In this document: piece by piece, positions 25,385 to 33,707 of the stretch | Numbering within the stretch: the stretch's first letter is position 1 | How the letters are laid out: the number at the start of each line of letters is the position of its first letter | NCBI RefSeq assembly: GCF_000429405.1 | Contig: NZ_AUBU01000013.1 | Coordinates: 62,001-126,000 of the forward strand | Reading direction: 5' to 3' | Length of the DNA: 64,000 nt | Origin: Algoriphagus marincola DSM 16067 | GTDB taxonomy: Bacteria; Bacteroidota; Bacteroidia; Cytophagales; Cyclobacteriaceae | Position numbers and translations under genes: made by a program | Notes under the pieces: generated by a model | Database searches by the model: none | The model's input: only the letters and a program-made list of their open reading frames with translations | Told to the model about the DNA's origin: nothing

Positions 25385-26887
25385 ATGAAAAAGTTTAATT
25401 ACCTATTCTTGATGTTCGCAGCCATCACTATCGCCTTCACAGGCTGTGATGATGACGAGCCTACGCCTGATAATGGTGTGACAATTTCAGGAATTCCCGC
25501 TACAGCTACTATTGAAGCTGGTGGAACTCTAGGTCCTGTTACCGCAACTGCCACCGCTCCTGACGGCTTGGCTCAATTAGTAATCACTAAAGACGGAAGC
25601 AGCTTTGCTACTGTTCCTTTGAGCGGTACACAAGCTTCTGCTCCTTTTGAGTACACCGCTCTTCCTGAAGATGCAGGAAAGAATGTAGTTTTCACTTTCA
25701 CTGTAACTGATGTTGACGGTGATCAGGCTGTAGCTACTCACGTATTGACTGTAGGTGCTGAAGCTACTACTATCAGAATCGAAAGCAATATCACTGCTGA
25801 CCAGACTTGGGAAACAGGTAAGACTTATATCCTTGGAGGACGTATCGTAGTAGAAGCTGGCAATACTTTGACTATCGAGCCAGGTGTAGTTGTAAAAGGT
25901 GAAGTAGGAACTGGTGCCAATGCATCTGCTTTGATCATCGCAAGAGGAGCTACTATCAACGCTGAGGGTAACGCTACTTCTCCAATCATTTTTACCACTG
26001 TAGCAGACGAAATCGCTCCAGGTCAGATCGCTTCTCCTAACCTTGATCCAGACCTTAATGGACTTTGGGGTGGATTGATCGTCCTTGGAAATGCAAAAGG
26101 TTCTTTCGCGGGAGACGTTGCTGAAATTCAAATCGAAGGTATCCCACCATCAGATACAAATGGTCTTTATGGAGGAAATGATGATGCTGAGTCTTCAGGT
26201 ATTTTGAAATTTATCTCTATTCGCCATGGTGGTGCAAACATTGGTGAAGGAAACGAAATCAACGGTTTGACACTTGGTAGTGTCGGCTCTGGAACAGTTA
26301 TCGAAAATGTAGAGGTGATCGCCAATCAGGATGATGGAATCGAATGGTTCGGTGGTGCTGTTAATGTAAGCAACGCTATCGTTTGGAATGCTGGTGATGA
26401 TGCGCTTGATACTGATCAGGCTTGGTCTGGTACTTTGGATAACTTCATCGTCATCACAGGTGGAGAGACTGATCATGCGCTTGAAATTGATGGACCTGAA
26501 GGATCTTTCAATGCTGGTCACACTTTGAGAAACGGTTCTGTGAAAGGCAACGATGTTTCCGAGCTAGGTGACTTCCGTGATGGAGCAAGAGGAACTTTTG
26601 AAAACATCTACTTCTTTGGATTTGCAAATCCTGCCGATACAGACGGAAGAGGTGACTTCTCTCTAAGTGGTGACAAAACTCTTGCAACATTTGCTGACGG
26701 AGCATTGAAGTTCATGAATCTTGAAATCACACTTGCTGAAGGAGTTGCACTTAGCACAGTGTTCAAAGCAGGAACTGATGCTGCAGCATCATCTGTAGCA
26801 GCTGGTGCCAATACTGTTGGTGCTGACAAGTCTGCATTCGCAGGTTGGACTTGGGCTGATGTAGCAGGAGAGCTAGCTGACTTCTAA
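25385..26887 (+). CDS. Surface lipoprotein with Ig-like domain and beta-helix repeats
   Basis: The 500-residue protein begins with a signal peptide and lipobox Cys (AFTGCDDDEPTP), with the acidic residues after Cys typical of surface export in Bacteroidota. An Ig-like domain (about 25-130) precedes a long right-handed beta-helix-like body. The body opens with TWETGKTYILGGRIVVEAG and TLTIEPGVVVKGE and includes LWGGLIVLGNAKG. A TTG at 25331 would add 18 residues without a signal peptide, so ATG 25385 is preferred. The neighbouring TonB receptor 112 bp downstream suggests that they act together in uptake or adhesion. The protein is acidic and strongly repetitive. Confidence 0.85.
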   Translation: MKKFNYLFLMFAAITIAFTGCDDDEPTPDNGVTISGIPATATIEAGGTLGPVTATATAPDGLAQLVITKDGSSFATVPLSGTQASAPFEYTALPEDAGKNVVFTFTVTDVDGDQAVATHVLTVGAEATTIRIESNITADQTWETGKTYILGGRIVVEAGNTLTIEPGVVVKGEVGTGANASALIIARGATINAEGNATSPIIFTTVADEIAPGQIASPNLDPDLNGLWGGLIVLGNAKGSFAGDVAEIQIEGIPPSDTNGLYGGNDDAESSGILKFISIRHGGANIGEGNEINGLTLGSVGSGTVIENVEVIANQDDGIEWFGGAVNVSNAIVWNAGDDALDTDQAWSGTLDNFIVITGGETDHALEIDGPEGSFNAGHTLRNGSVKGNDVSELGDFRDGARGTFENIYFFGFANPADTDGRGDFSLSGDKTLATFADGALKFMNLEITLAEGVALSTVFKAGTDAAASSVAAGANTVGADKSAFAGWTWADVAGELADF

Positions 26888-26908
26888 ATCCCGATTAAAT
26901 CTCAATAA

Positions 26909-26946
26909 AAGAGGAAGGAAAGACTCGCAAGGAACTTCCTTCCTCT
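26909..26946 (+). terminator. Hairpin between the beta-helix lipoprotein and TonB receptor genes
   Basis: Perfect AAGAGGAAGGAA/TTCCTTCCTCTT arms enclose a 14-nt loop. The T run after it is poor (CCTTAT), so it may attenuate rather than end transcription into the receptor gene. Confidence 0.55.
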
Positions 26947-26998
26947 TCCTTATACAAGATCAAATTGCTGTATGAAAACAAAATCCACCCAGCCCATC

Positions 26999-29875
26999 AT
27001 GAAAAAATTATTGATTTTAGGGGCTATCGTTCTCACTCAGTTCCTCACAGCCATGGCTTTCGCCCAAAATGGCACCATCAGAGGAACTATCTATGAAGAA
27101 TCAACTGGAGAACCGCTATTTGGGGTTTCAGTTTTAGTAAAAGAAACATCAACCGGAGCCGTTACTGATTTCGATGGAAAATTCGAAATTCAAGTTGCTC
27201 CCGGGACTTACAATCTTCAAATCTCTTACATTTCTTACTCTACTGTAGAACTTACTACCGTGGAGGTGAAAGCAGGTGAAGTCACAGTTTTAGACGATAT
27301 TCTGATGGCAGAAGAAGCCTCTGAATTGGAGACTGTGACCATTGCGGCTTCTGCGATTCGTACGACAGAATCAGCCTTGATGTCTGTAAAGAGAAATGCT
27401 GCCAATCTGATGGATGGTATTTCTGCCAGTTCATTCCGTAAAATCGGTGATGGAGATGCCGCTTCAGCAGTGAAGCGAGTTACAGGTGTATCCATCGAAG
27501 GCGGAAAATATGTTTACGTCCGTGGATTGGGTGACCGATATACAAAAACCGTTTTGAATGGCGTAGACGTACCAGGTCTGGATCCAGATCGAAATACCAT
27601 TCAAATGGATATTTTTCCAACCAATGTGATTGACAATATCATTGTTTCCAAGTCTTTCACAGCTGACCTTCCTGCTGATTTTACTGGTGGGGTGGTAGAT
27701 ATTGAAACAAAAGACTTTCCTGAAGAAAAGGTTGCTAGAATCGGAATTTCTGGAGGCTACAATCCTTCCATGCACTTCAATAGTAACTATGTTAAGTATG
27801 AAGGTGGAAAAACAGATTGGTTGGGATTCGATGACGGAACCCGTGCTATCCCCACAGGAGGCCGTACCGACATTCCTCAGTATGCTGATGTGGTAGGAAA
27901 CCCTAATTCCCCATTAGGTCAGGAGTATCAAAGTATTCTGGGCAACTTCAACCAAACGTTGGGTGGCTTTCGAACCAACAGTATGATGGACTTTGGTTTG
28001 AGTTTTTCACTAGGAGATCAATTGGTTCGTCCAAAAGCTACCTGGGGTTATAATTTGGCTTTGACTTATAAAAACGACACCGAGTTTTATCAGAATGCAG
28101 AGTTTAATCTCTATGGAAAACCAAGAGAGTCAACTGAAACAGAGCTTGAGGCACTCGAAAGACAGCGTGGAGACTACGGTGTCAACAATGTTCTTCTAGG
28201 AGGTATTGCTGGAATTGCCCTTAAGACAGAGGCTTCTAAATTCAGATTGAACTTTATGCACCTTCAGAATGGTGAGACGAAGGCCGGGGAGTTCGATTTT
28301 GTCAATACGAACCTCGGAGCAAACTTTGAAGCCAAACAATATAACCTAGAGTATTCTGAGCGAGCCTTAACCAGTATTCTTCTTGGAGGTACGCATTACT
28401 TAAATGGTAGAGATTGGGAAATCAACTGGAAAGTAGCACCTACTCGTTCCAGTATCGAAGATCCAGATGTGCGATTCACTCGATTCAGAGTACCAAATAA
28501 TACGGTGGGCACCGAGGTAGGTCTTCCAACTCGAATTTGGAGATTCTTAGAGGAGGAAAACCTAGTGGGTAAATTGGATCTGACCAAGCAAGCTTTCCTT
28601 TTTGAGCGCGATGCCAAGGTGAAGTTCGGTGGAAATTATGTATACAAAAACAGAGATTTTGACATTCAAAGCTTCCAGTTCCCTACCGGAAATGCTGATT
28701 TGAATGGGGATCCTAATCAAATTCTAGCTCCAGAAAATCTCTTTTCTGCAGCCAACAGAAACGGGGTAAGATACAACCCGGACTTCATTCCAAACAATCC
28801 TAACCAGTACAACTCAAATGTGACGAGCTATGCAGGATATGTATCAGCTGAGTTGCAGCCGGCAGAGCGTCTTAAGGCAATTGCTGGAGTGAGAATGGAA
28901 AAATACACGCAGTTCTACACCGGTACCAACCAAAATGCGACGATCGTATTTGATAATGAGCGGGTGTTGGATGATTTGGACTTCTTCCCTACGCTGAACT
29001 TAATCTACAGCCTGAAGGAAAATCAGAATCTTCGACTTTCTGCTTCACGTACGATCGCTAGACCTTCTTTCAAGGAGTTGTCTTTTGCGGAAATTTTGGA
29101 TCCAATCACTGGTCGTACCTTTATCGGTGGCTTGTTCGAAGAGCGAACAAATGGTGGAACAGAATTGCTATGGGATGGTAATCTGACAGCAACCCGAATC
29201 AATAACTTTGACCTTCGATGGGAAGCATTCCAGGAAAGAGGCCAAATGCTTTCTGTGAGTGCTTTTTACAAAACCTTTGACCGTCCTATCGAAATCGTAC
29301 AATTCCTTTCTGATCCGGGAGCTTTCCAGCCTCGAAATGTAGGAAATGGTACTGTGGCTGGTTTGGAACTCGAGTTTAGAAAAGAGTTGGGCTTCATTTC
29401 TCCTGCATTCGAGAAATTTAGCTGGAATACAAACGTGACTGTCACTGAGTCTCAAATCAAAATGTCAGAATCTGAATTTAGATCCAGATCCTTGACTGCC
29501 CGTGAAGGGGAAGAAGTAAAAGATACTCGTGACATGGCAGGTCAGGCACCTTACATCATCAATACAGGAATCAGCTACCAGGATTTCAATTCTGGCTGGG
29601 AAGCAGGGATATTCTATAATGTACAGGGACCAACCTTGAACTTGGTAGGTTTCGGTAACCGTACAGATACCTATACTGTGCCATTCCATGCCTTGAATTT
29701 GAACGTGAACAAGTCTTTTGGTGCTGATGAGCGAATCCAGACTAGCTTTGGAGTATCCAATATTTTGAATGACAAGAGACAACTCGTCTTCCGTTCATTC
29801 CAGGCTCAGGATCAGTTCTTCACGAACTTGGCACCTGGAACGGAGATTAGCTTTAGCTTCTCTTACTCATTCTAA
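26999..29875 (+). CDS. TonB-dependent outer-membrane receptor with carboxypeptidase-regulatory-like domain
   Basis: The protein is 958 residues from ATG 26999, where a classical signal peptide (KKLLILGAIVL...AFAQ) begins; an ATG at 26972 would add nine. A carboxypeptidase-regulatory-like domain (about 25-105, GTIRGTIYEESTGEPLFGV) is followed by a plug with KRVTGVSIEGGKYVYVRGLG and VDIETKDF, then a beta-barrel ending in ISFSFSYSF. It is not a SusC type: no SusD is adjacent and the plug differs. The partner is more likely the beta-helix lipoprotein upstream. A terminator follows. The substrate is unknown. Confidence 0.93.
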   Translation: MKKLLILGAIVLTQFLTAMAFAQNGTIRGTIYEESTGEPLFGVSVLVKETSTGAVTDFDGKFEIQVAPGTYNLQISYISYSTVELTTVEVKAGEVTVLDDILMAEEASELETVTIAASAIRTTESALMSVKRNAANLMDGISASSFRKIGDGDAASAVKRVTGVSIEGGKYVYVRGLGDRYTKTVLNGVDVPGLDPDRNTIQMDIFPTNVIDNIIVSKSFTADLPADFTGGVVDIETKDFPEEKVARIGISGGYNPSMHFNSNYVKYEGGKTDWLGFDDGTRAIPTGGRTDIPQYADVVGNPNSPLGQEYQSILGNFNQTLGGFRTNSMMDFGLSFSLGDQLVRPKATWGYNLALTYKNDTEFYQNAEFNLYGKPRESTETELEALERQRGDYGVNNVLLGGIAGIALKTEASKFRLNFMHLQNGETKAGEFDFVNTNLGANFEAKQYNLEYSERALTSILLGGTHYLNGRDWEINWKVAPTRSSIEDPDVRFTRFRVPNNTVGTEVGLPTRIWRFLEEENLVGKLDLTKQAFLFERDAKVKFGGNYVYKNRDFDIQSFQFPTGNADLNGDPNQILAPENLFSAANRNGVRYNPDFIPNNPNQYNSNVTSYAGYVSAELQPAERLKAIAGVRMEKYTQFYTGTNQNATIVFDNERVLDDLDFFPTLNLIYSLKENQNLRLSASRTIARPSFKELSFAEILDPITGRTFIGGLFEERTNGGTELLWDGNLTATRINNFDLRWEAFQERGQMLSVSAFYKTFDRPIEIVQFLSDPGAFQPRNVGNGTVAGLELEFRKELGFISPAFEKFSWNTNVTVTESQIKMSESEFRSRSLTAREGEEVKDTRDMAGQAPYIINTGISYQDFNSGWEAGIFYNVQGPTLNLVGFGNRTDTYTVPFHALNLNVNKSFGADERIQTSFGVSNILNDKRQLVFRSFQAQDQFFTNLAPGTEISFSFSYSF

Positions 29876-29895
29876 GATATATTTTGAATTTTGGG

Positions 29896-29928
29896 AGCCG
29901 GTTTGCATTTAGCAGACCGGCTTTTTTA
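29896..29928 (+). terminator. Terminator after the TonB receptor gene
   Basis: AGCCGGTTTGC and GCAGACCGGCT arms (one G-U pair) and a T7 run, about 20 bp past the stop at 29875. Confidence 0.85.
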
Positions 29929-30005
29929 TTGCATTTCCAAAAATGAAATAAGCACTGGGGAGTTTCTTTCAAATGCTTAACTTCGGATCAAAGCGCTAGT
30001 TATTT

Positions 30006-30881
30006 ATGCCTCACCATCACCACCATCATTCGGCATCCAAGAATCTGGGATTGGCATTTTTTCTCAATTTGGCATTTACCATTCTTGAGATGGTCGGAGG
30101 TTATTGGGTCAATAGTGTGGCTATTATTTCAGATGCCATTCATGATTTGGGAGATAGTATCTCCTTAGGGTTTTCTTGGTTGATGGAGCGAAAAGCTAAT
30201 TCGGCCCCGACCAAGCGCTTCTCTTTTGGTTACCGTCGTTTTTCTCTTTTGGGAGCTTTGATCAACAGTATCATCCTGATTCTAGGATCTGTTTTTGTGA
30301 TCAAAGAGGCCATAGATCGATTGATCTCACCTGAAATACCGGATGCTAAAGGGATGCTGATATTTGCTGTATTTGGAGTAGCCGTCAATGGCTATGCAGC
30401 TTGGAAGCTCAGTGGAGGCAAGACGCTAAATGAAAAAGTGATTACCTGGCATTTGCTGGAAGATGTCCTTGGCTGGGTGGCAGTTTTGATTGCCTCTATT
30501 GCTATCTATTTTTGGGAAATTCCTCTTTTGGATCCCATTTTATCTTTAGCCATTACAGCCTTTATCCTATGGAATGTCATCAAGCGATTGAAGGAGACTA
30601 TCCTTATTTTTCTGCAAAGCCAACCTGCTGAAATTGATCGTAAGAAAGTTGAGAAGGAGCTATTGGAAATAGCGGGAATCTGCTCCGTGCATCATACACA
30701 TATTTGGTCTTTGGATGGAGAGCGACACGTGTTCAGTACCCATTTGAAATTAAAAAAGGAAACAGTACTCGAAGAGATCGCCACTATTAAACAAAACGTA
30801 AAAAAGCGGCTTGAAAAGTTTCACTTTGAGCACATTACCTTAGAGACAGAATTAGAGGGGGATCCCTGTGAATTTGAATGA
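30006..30881 (+). CDS. Cation diffusion facilitator (CDF) metal exporter with His6 N-terminus
   Basis: The 291-residue inner-membrane antiporter of the CDF family likely exports zinc or another divalent metal. It begins MPHHHHHHSAS, an uninterrupted run of six histidines that probably binds metal. Six membrane helices follow, with the transport-site motifs SDAIHDLGD in helix 2 and HLLEDVLGW in helix 5. The C-terminal cytosolic domain carries HHTHIWSLDGE, which binds metal in homologues. The DinB-like gene follows after 6 bp. Length and topology are normal for the family. Confidence 0.93.
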   Translation: MPHHHHHHSASKNLGLAFFLNLAFTILEMVGGYWVNSVAIISDAIHDLGDSISLGFSWLMERKANSAPTKRFSFGYRRFSLLGALINSIILILGSVFVIKEAIDRLISPEIPDAKGMLIFAVFGVAVNGYAAWKLSGGKTLNEKVITWHLLEDVLGWVAVLIASIAIYFWEIPLLDPILSLAITAFILWNVIKRLKETILIFLQSQPAEIDRKKVEKELLEIAGICSVHHTHIWSLDGERHVFSTHLKLKKETVLEEIATIKQNVKKRLEKFHFEHITLETELEGDPCEFE

Positions 30882-30887
30882 AGCAAA

Positions 30888-31331
30888 ATGGAAAATGACC
30901 AACTAATTGAACTTTGGAAAGAAGGGCGAACGCGATTCACCAAGCTTTTGGATAAGGCTACGGAAGCAGATTTAACCAAAAAACTTGGAGATAGCCCTAA
31001 TTCAGCTGGTTTTTTGATCCGGCATGTAGCAGAGGTTGAATTGCTTTTTGCAAAAAATGTATTTGGGAAAAGTGATGTAAAAATCACTGCCAAAACGCTC
31101 ATTGCAGGGAAAGATACAGGCGAGTGGACCAATCTGACTGATTTGAGAGAATATGCAAATTATGCGAGCGAGGAGCTTGAAGCTGCCATTCGTGCGCAGA
31201 AGGACTGGTCATCGGTGGTTGAGACAAAAGAATTTGGTATGAAGACCAAGTCAGAAGCTTTTGGAAGGATCCTTACGCACACAGCATACCATTCAGGTCA
31301 GTTGGCTTTGGTCCTGAAGTACGGGAATTGA
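30888..31331 (+). CDS. DinB superfamily protein
   Basis: The 147-residue four-helix-bundle protein has the three-histidine metal signature of the DinB/YfiT superfamily: one His near residue 45 (IRHVAEVE) and the pair in HTAYHSGQLALV near the C-terminus. Members bind a divalent metal; many have thiol-transferase or unknown roles. It shares a probable transcript with the CDF exporter, 6 bp upstream, but no functional link is known. It is convergent with the cupin gene at 31334, with only two bases between them. Confidence 0.85.
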   Translation: MENDQLIELWKEGRTRFTKLLDKATEADLTKKLGDSPNSAGFLIRHVAEVELLFAKNVFGKSDVKITAKTLIAGKDTGEWTNLTDLREYANYASEELEAAIRAQKDWSSVVETKEFGMKTKSEAFGRILTHTAYHSGQLALVLKYGN

Positions 31332-31333
31332 TA

Positions 31334-31819
31334 TCAAGTCAATTTTCTGATGATTTCTTCCGAATCTGGATATTGATTTAGCAAGAATTCTATATCCATC
31401 AACTCAAAATCCTTAAAATCGAATCCGGGTGCCACTGCACAGGAAACTAAAGCGTAGCTGTTAGGGTGGTCCACTGTACTTCCAAAAATCGTATTTGCAG
31501 GCACGAGTTGCTGTGGTGAGCAGCCAGATTCTCCCACTGGCCCAAGGGCTAAAATTTGATGTCCCTTTTCTCCTAAAATATGAACCGATAATGGGCTCCC
31601 TTCATGCCAAAACCAATGCTCATCACTTTTGATTCTGTGGAAGTTGGAGTGATTTTCCGAGGTCAGAAGAAAGTAGATAACAGTAGCCAAGTTTCGCTTT
31701 CCAGAGGCTGTTTCCAATTTCTCCAGACTTCGATAGGTTTCTGCGAAAAACCCGCCTTCGGGATGAGGCTGAAGTTTGAGCTCCTTTACTAATTGAGCGA
31801 TGCGTTTCTGGCTATCCAT
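31334..31819 (-). CDS. Cupin family protein (DUF985, Cupin_5)
   Basis: The 161-residue cupin barrel has the DUF985 signature: LQPHPEGGFFAETYRS at the N-terminus, then FHRIKSDEHWFWHEG and a C-terminal VAPGFDFKDFELMD. Family structures resemble sugar-binding cupins but no reaction is established. The gene start overlaps the stop of wecB in a TAATG arrangement, so it is translationally coupled to that epimerase and may process the same nucleotide-sugar pathway, although this is inference. Confidence 0.88.
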   Translation of the reverse strand: MDSQKRIAQLVKELKLQPHPEGGFFAETYRSLEKLETASGKRNLATVIYFLLTSENHSNFHRIKSDEHWFWHEGSPLSVHILGEKGHQILALGPVGESGCSPQQLVPANTIFGSTVDHPNSYALVSCAVAPGFDFKDFELMDIEFLLNQYPDSEEIIRKLT

Positions 31820-32913
31820 TAGGAGTAGTGCTGGATTAAGATATCTACGATTCGCTCAGCAGTTTTTCCATCCCATTTTGGGATTCCTTGGTATTGCTTC
31901 CATTCCCCTGCCATGACCTTTTCCAGATAGGGCTTTAGCTTCGCTGGGTCTGTTCCCACCAGCTCATTTGTTCCTAAATGGATGGTTTCGGCTCTTTCGG
32001 TATTGTCACGGAGTGTAATGCAAGGGACATTCATGACGGATGCTTCTTCGGTGATGCCACCTGAGTCAGTGATTACCCCTTTGGCATTTTTGACGAGGTA
32101 ATTGAACTGCAAATAGCCAAGCGGTTCGCAGAGATGGAGATTAGGTGAGGATATTCCCAAAGCTTGGAGGTTTTTGGCTGTACGGGGATGCACCGGGAAG
32201 ATAATCGGCAGACCCTGCGTTCCTTCCAAAATGGCTTCAATCATGGCCTTAAGCTTTTGTTCCTGATCTACATTGGCAGGTCTGTGCATGGTCATGACGA
32301 AGTACTTCTTCGGTTTCAGTTGCTCGAAAAGCTCTCCTTCAGGTTTCTCAAATCGAGGCATTTGAGCTAGGAGTGTATCGATCATGGTATTGCCTACATA
32401 GTGGATTTTTTCTTCAGAGAAGCCACTTTTTCGCAAGTTTTCATTGGCGATTTCGGAGGTGGTGAAAAAGTGATCGGTGATGGAATCCGTGACCATTCGA
32501 TTGATCTCCTCTGGCATAGTTAAGTCACCGGAGCGAATTCCTCCTTCCACATGGGCTACATCGATGCAGAGTTTTTTGGCAGCAATGGAGCAGGCAAGGG
32601 TACTGGTGACATCGCCCACTACGAGTACCAGATCGGTAGGGTTTTCCAACAACTCCTTTTCAAATGCTACCATGATAGCGGCTGTTTGCTCGGCTTGGGT
32701 ACCGCCTCCTCCACCCAGATTGGCATCAGGCTCGGGAATATTGAGTTGCTCAAAAAAGTCTCCCGACATCTTTTTATCATAGTGCTGACCCGTGTGAATC
32801 AGACGGAATTTGATTGCTGGGTTTTTAGCTTGTTGCTTTTGTAATTGGTGGATGATGGGGGCGATTTTCATGAAGTTGGGTCTCGCTCCCGCCACGATCG
32901 TAAAAGTAGGCAT
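31819..32913 (-). CDS. wecB: UDP-N-acetylglucosamine 2-epimerase (non-hydrolysing)
   Basis: The protein is 364 residues from ATG 32913 (a TTG at 32937 would add eight). It interconverts UDP-GlcNAc and UDP-ManNAc, supplying ManNAc units for surface polysaccharide. It has the GT-B fold with GARPNFMKIAPI at the N-terminus, HTGQHYD, VEGGIRSGD and HPRT, and the SGGITEEA nucleotide-binding loop. The DUF985 cupin is coupled downstream. The Wzi gene on the other side suggests a capsule connection. Confidence 0.94.
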   Translation of the reverse strand: MPTFTIVAGARPNFMKIAPIIHQLQKQQAKNPAIKFRLIHTGQHYDKKMSGDFFEQLNIPEPDANLGGGGGTQAEQTAAIMVAFEKELLENPTDLVLVVGDVTSTLACSIAAKKLCIDVAHVEGGIRSGDLTMPEEINRMVTDSITDHFFTTSEIANENLRKSGFSEEKIHYVGNTMIDTLLAQMPRFEKPEGELFEQLKPKKYFVMTMHRPANVDQEQKLKAMIEAILEGTQGLPIIFPVHPRTAKNLQALGISSPNLHLCEPLGYLQFNYLVKNAKGVITDSGGITEEASVMNVPCITLRDNTERAETIHLGTNELVGTDPAKLKPYLEKVMAGEWKQYQGIPKWDGKTAERIVDILIQHYS

Positions 32914-33043
32914 GTGATTTTTTAAAATTTTATCCAAAAGTAAAAAATTAGGAGCAAGCGACCTGATAATTTGCGAGGATTATCTGCTTCAATTCTGGCT
33001 CCTTTTTTGTTTCTTTGTCAATCAAAGATTTTAGGTAATATTC

Positions 33044-33706
33044 ATGAATTCAGCTTTTTGGAGAAGAGTAGTAGGGGCGTTTACAATCTTGATTCTTGCT
33101 TTCTTGAGTTCATGCACAGATACTTTGGAGCGTTCTGAAGTGGTGTATGACAATGATTTTTCAAATCTTGATTTAGCAGGCTTTGAAAATGGAAAGCTTT
33201 TTATCTTTCAGAATGATACGATTGCCGGCTTTTATCATAATGAGGAGGTTTCTGTGCAACTGGAAAATTTGCCCTCTCATAATATGCTGAAGGTCACTAC
33301 CGAAATCCTCATTCATGACAGCTGGGACGGGAATCCTGAAGACGGTGTTTCCGGTCCGGATTATTGGTTTTTTGGTTTAGACAATACTGAGATCTTCCGA
33401 ACCACCTTTTCTAATTCACCTTGTGAATCGACTTTTTGTCTTTATCAATCTTATCCCAATAGTTATTTCCGACAAAATCGTCCAAAGGAAGGAGCAATTC
33501 AAACCAATATGCCTGGACTTTGTCTGTTTGGAGCTTTCAGTAATTATACCACCCGCTATCGAATCGAAGAGATTATTCCTCATTCCAATAACTCCGTGAA
33601 GATTTTCTGGAATAGCGAATTGCGACAAGAAGAAAATCCTAACCCTGCTTGCGATGAGTCTTGGTCTTTGGCTAGAGTTACTGTGGAGGCATTTGTAGTA
33701 AATTGA
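33044..33706 (+). CDS. Lipoprotein of unknown function with cysteine-containing lectin-like body
   Basis: The 220-residue protein has an N-terminal signal peptide with lipobox Cys (AFLSSC). The body has several aromatic and Asn-rich beta strands, a HDSWDGN stretch, a SPCESTFCLYQSYP segment with two Cys, a TNMPGLCLFG segment and a late Cys. It resembles short domains I associate with Bacteroidota surface proteins, but I cannot name a family. It ends one base before the Wzi gene, so the two are one transcript, which makes a capsule or cell-surface function likely. Confidence in function is low. Confidence 0.75.
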   Translation: MNSAFWRRVVGAFTILILAFLSSCTDTLERSEVVYDNDFSNLDLAGFENGKLFIFQNDTIAGFYHNEEVSVQLENLPSHNMLKVTTEILIHDSWDGNPEDGVSGPDYWFFGLDNTEIFRTTFSNSPCESTFCLYQSYPNSYFRQNRPKEGAIQTNMPGLCLFGAFSNYTTRYRIEEIIPHSNNSVKIFWNSELRQEENPNPACDESWSLARVTVEAFVVN

Positions 33707-33707
33707 G

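Noticed and set aside
30006-30030. His6 start as a cloning-tag artefact
   Set aside because: Codons are mixed CAC/CAT, no vector sequence is adjacent, and the run joins a natural CDF protein with ordinary flanks.
32945-33010. AGGAGC...GCTCCT inverted repeat with T run between wecB and the lipoprotein gene
   Set aside because: The loop is over 40 nt and arms only six bases, and both adjacent genes are transcribed away from it, so a terminator is not expected.
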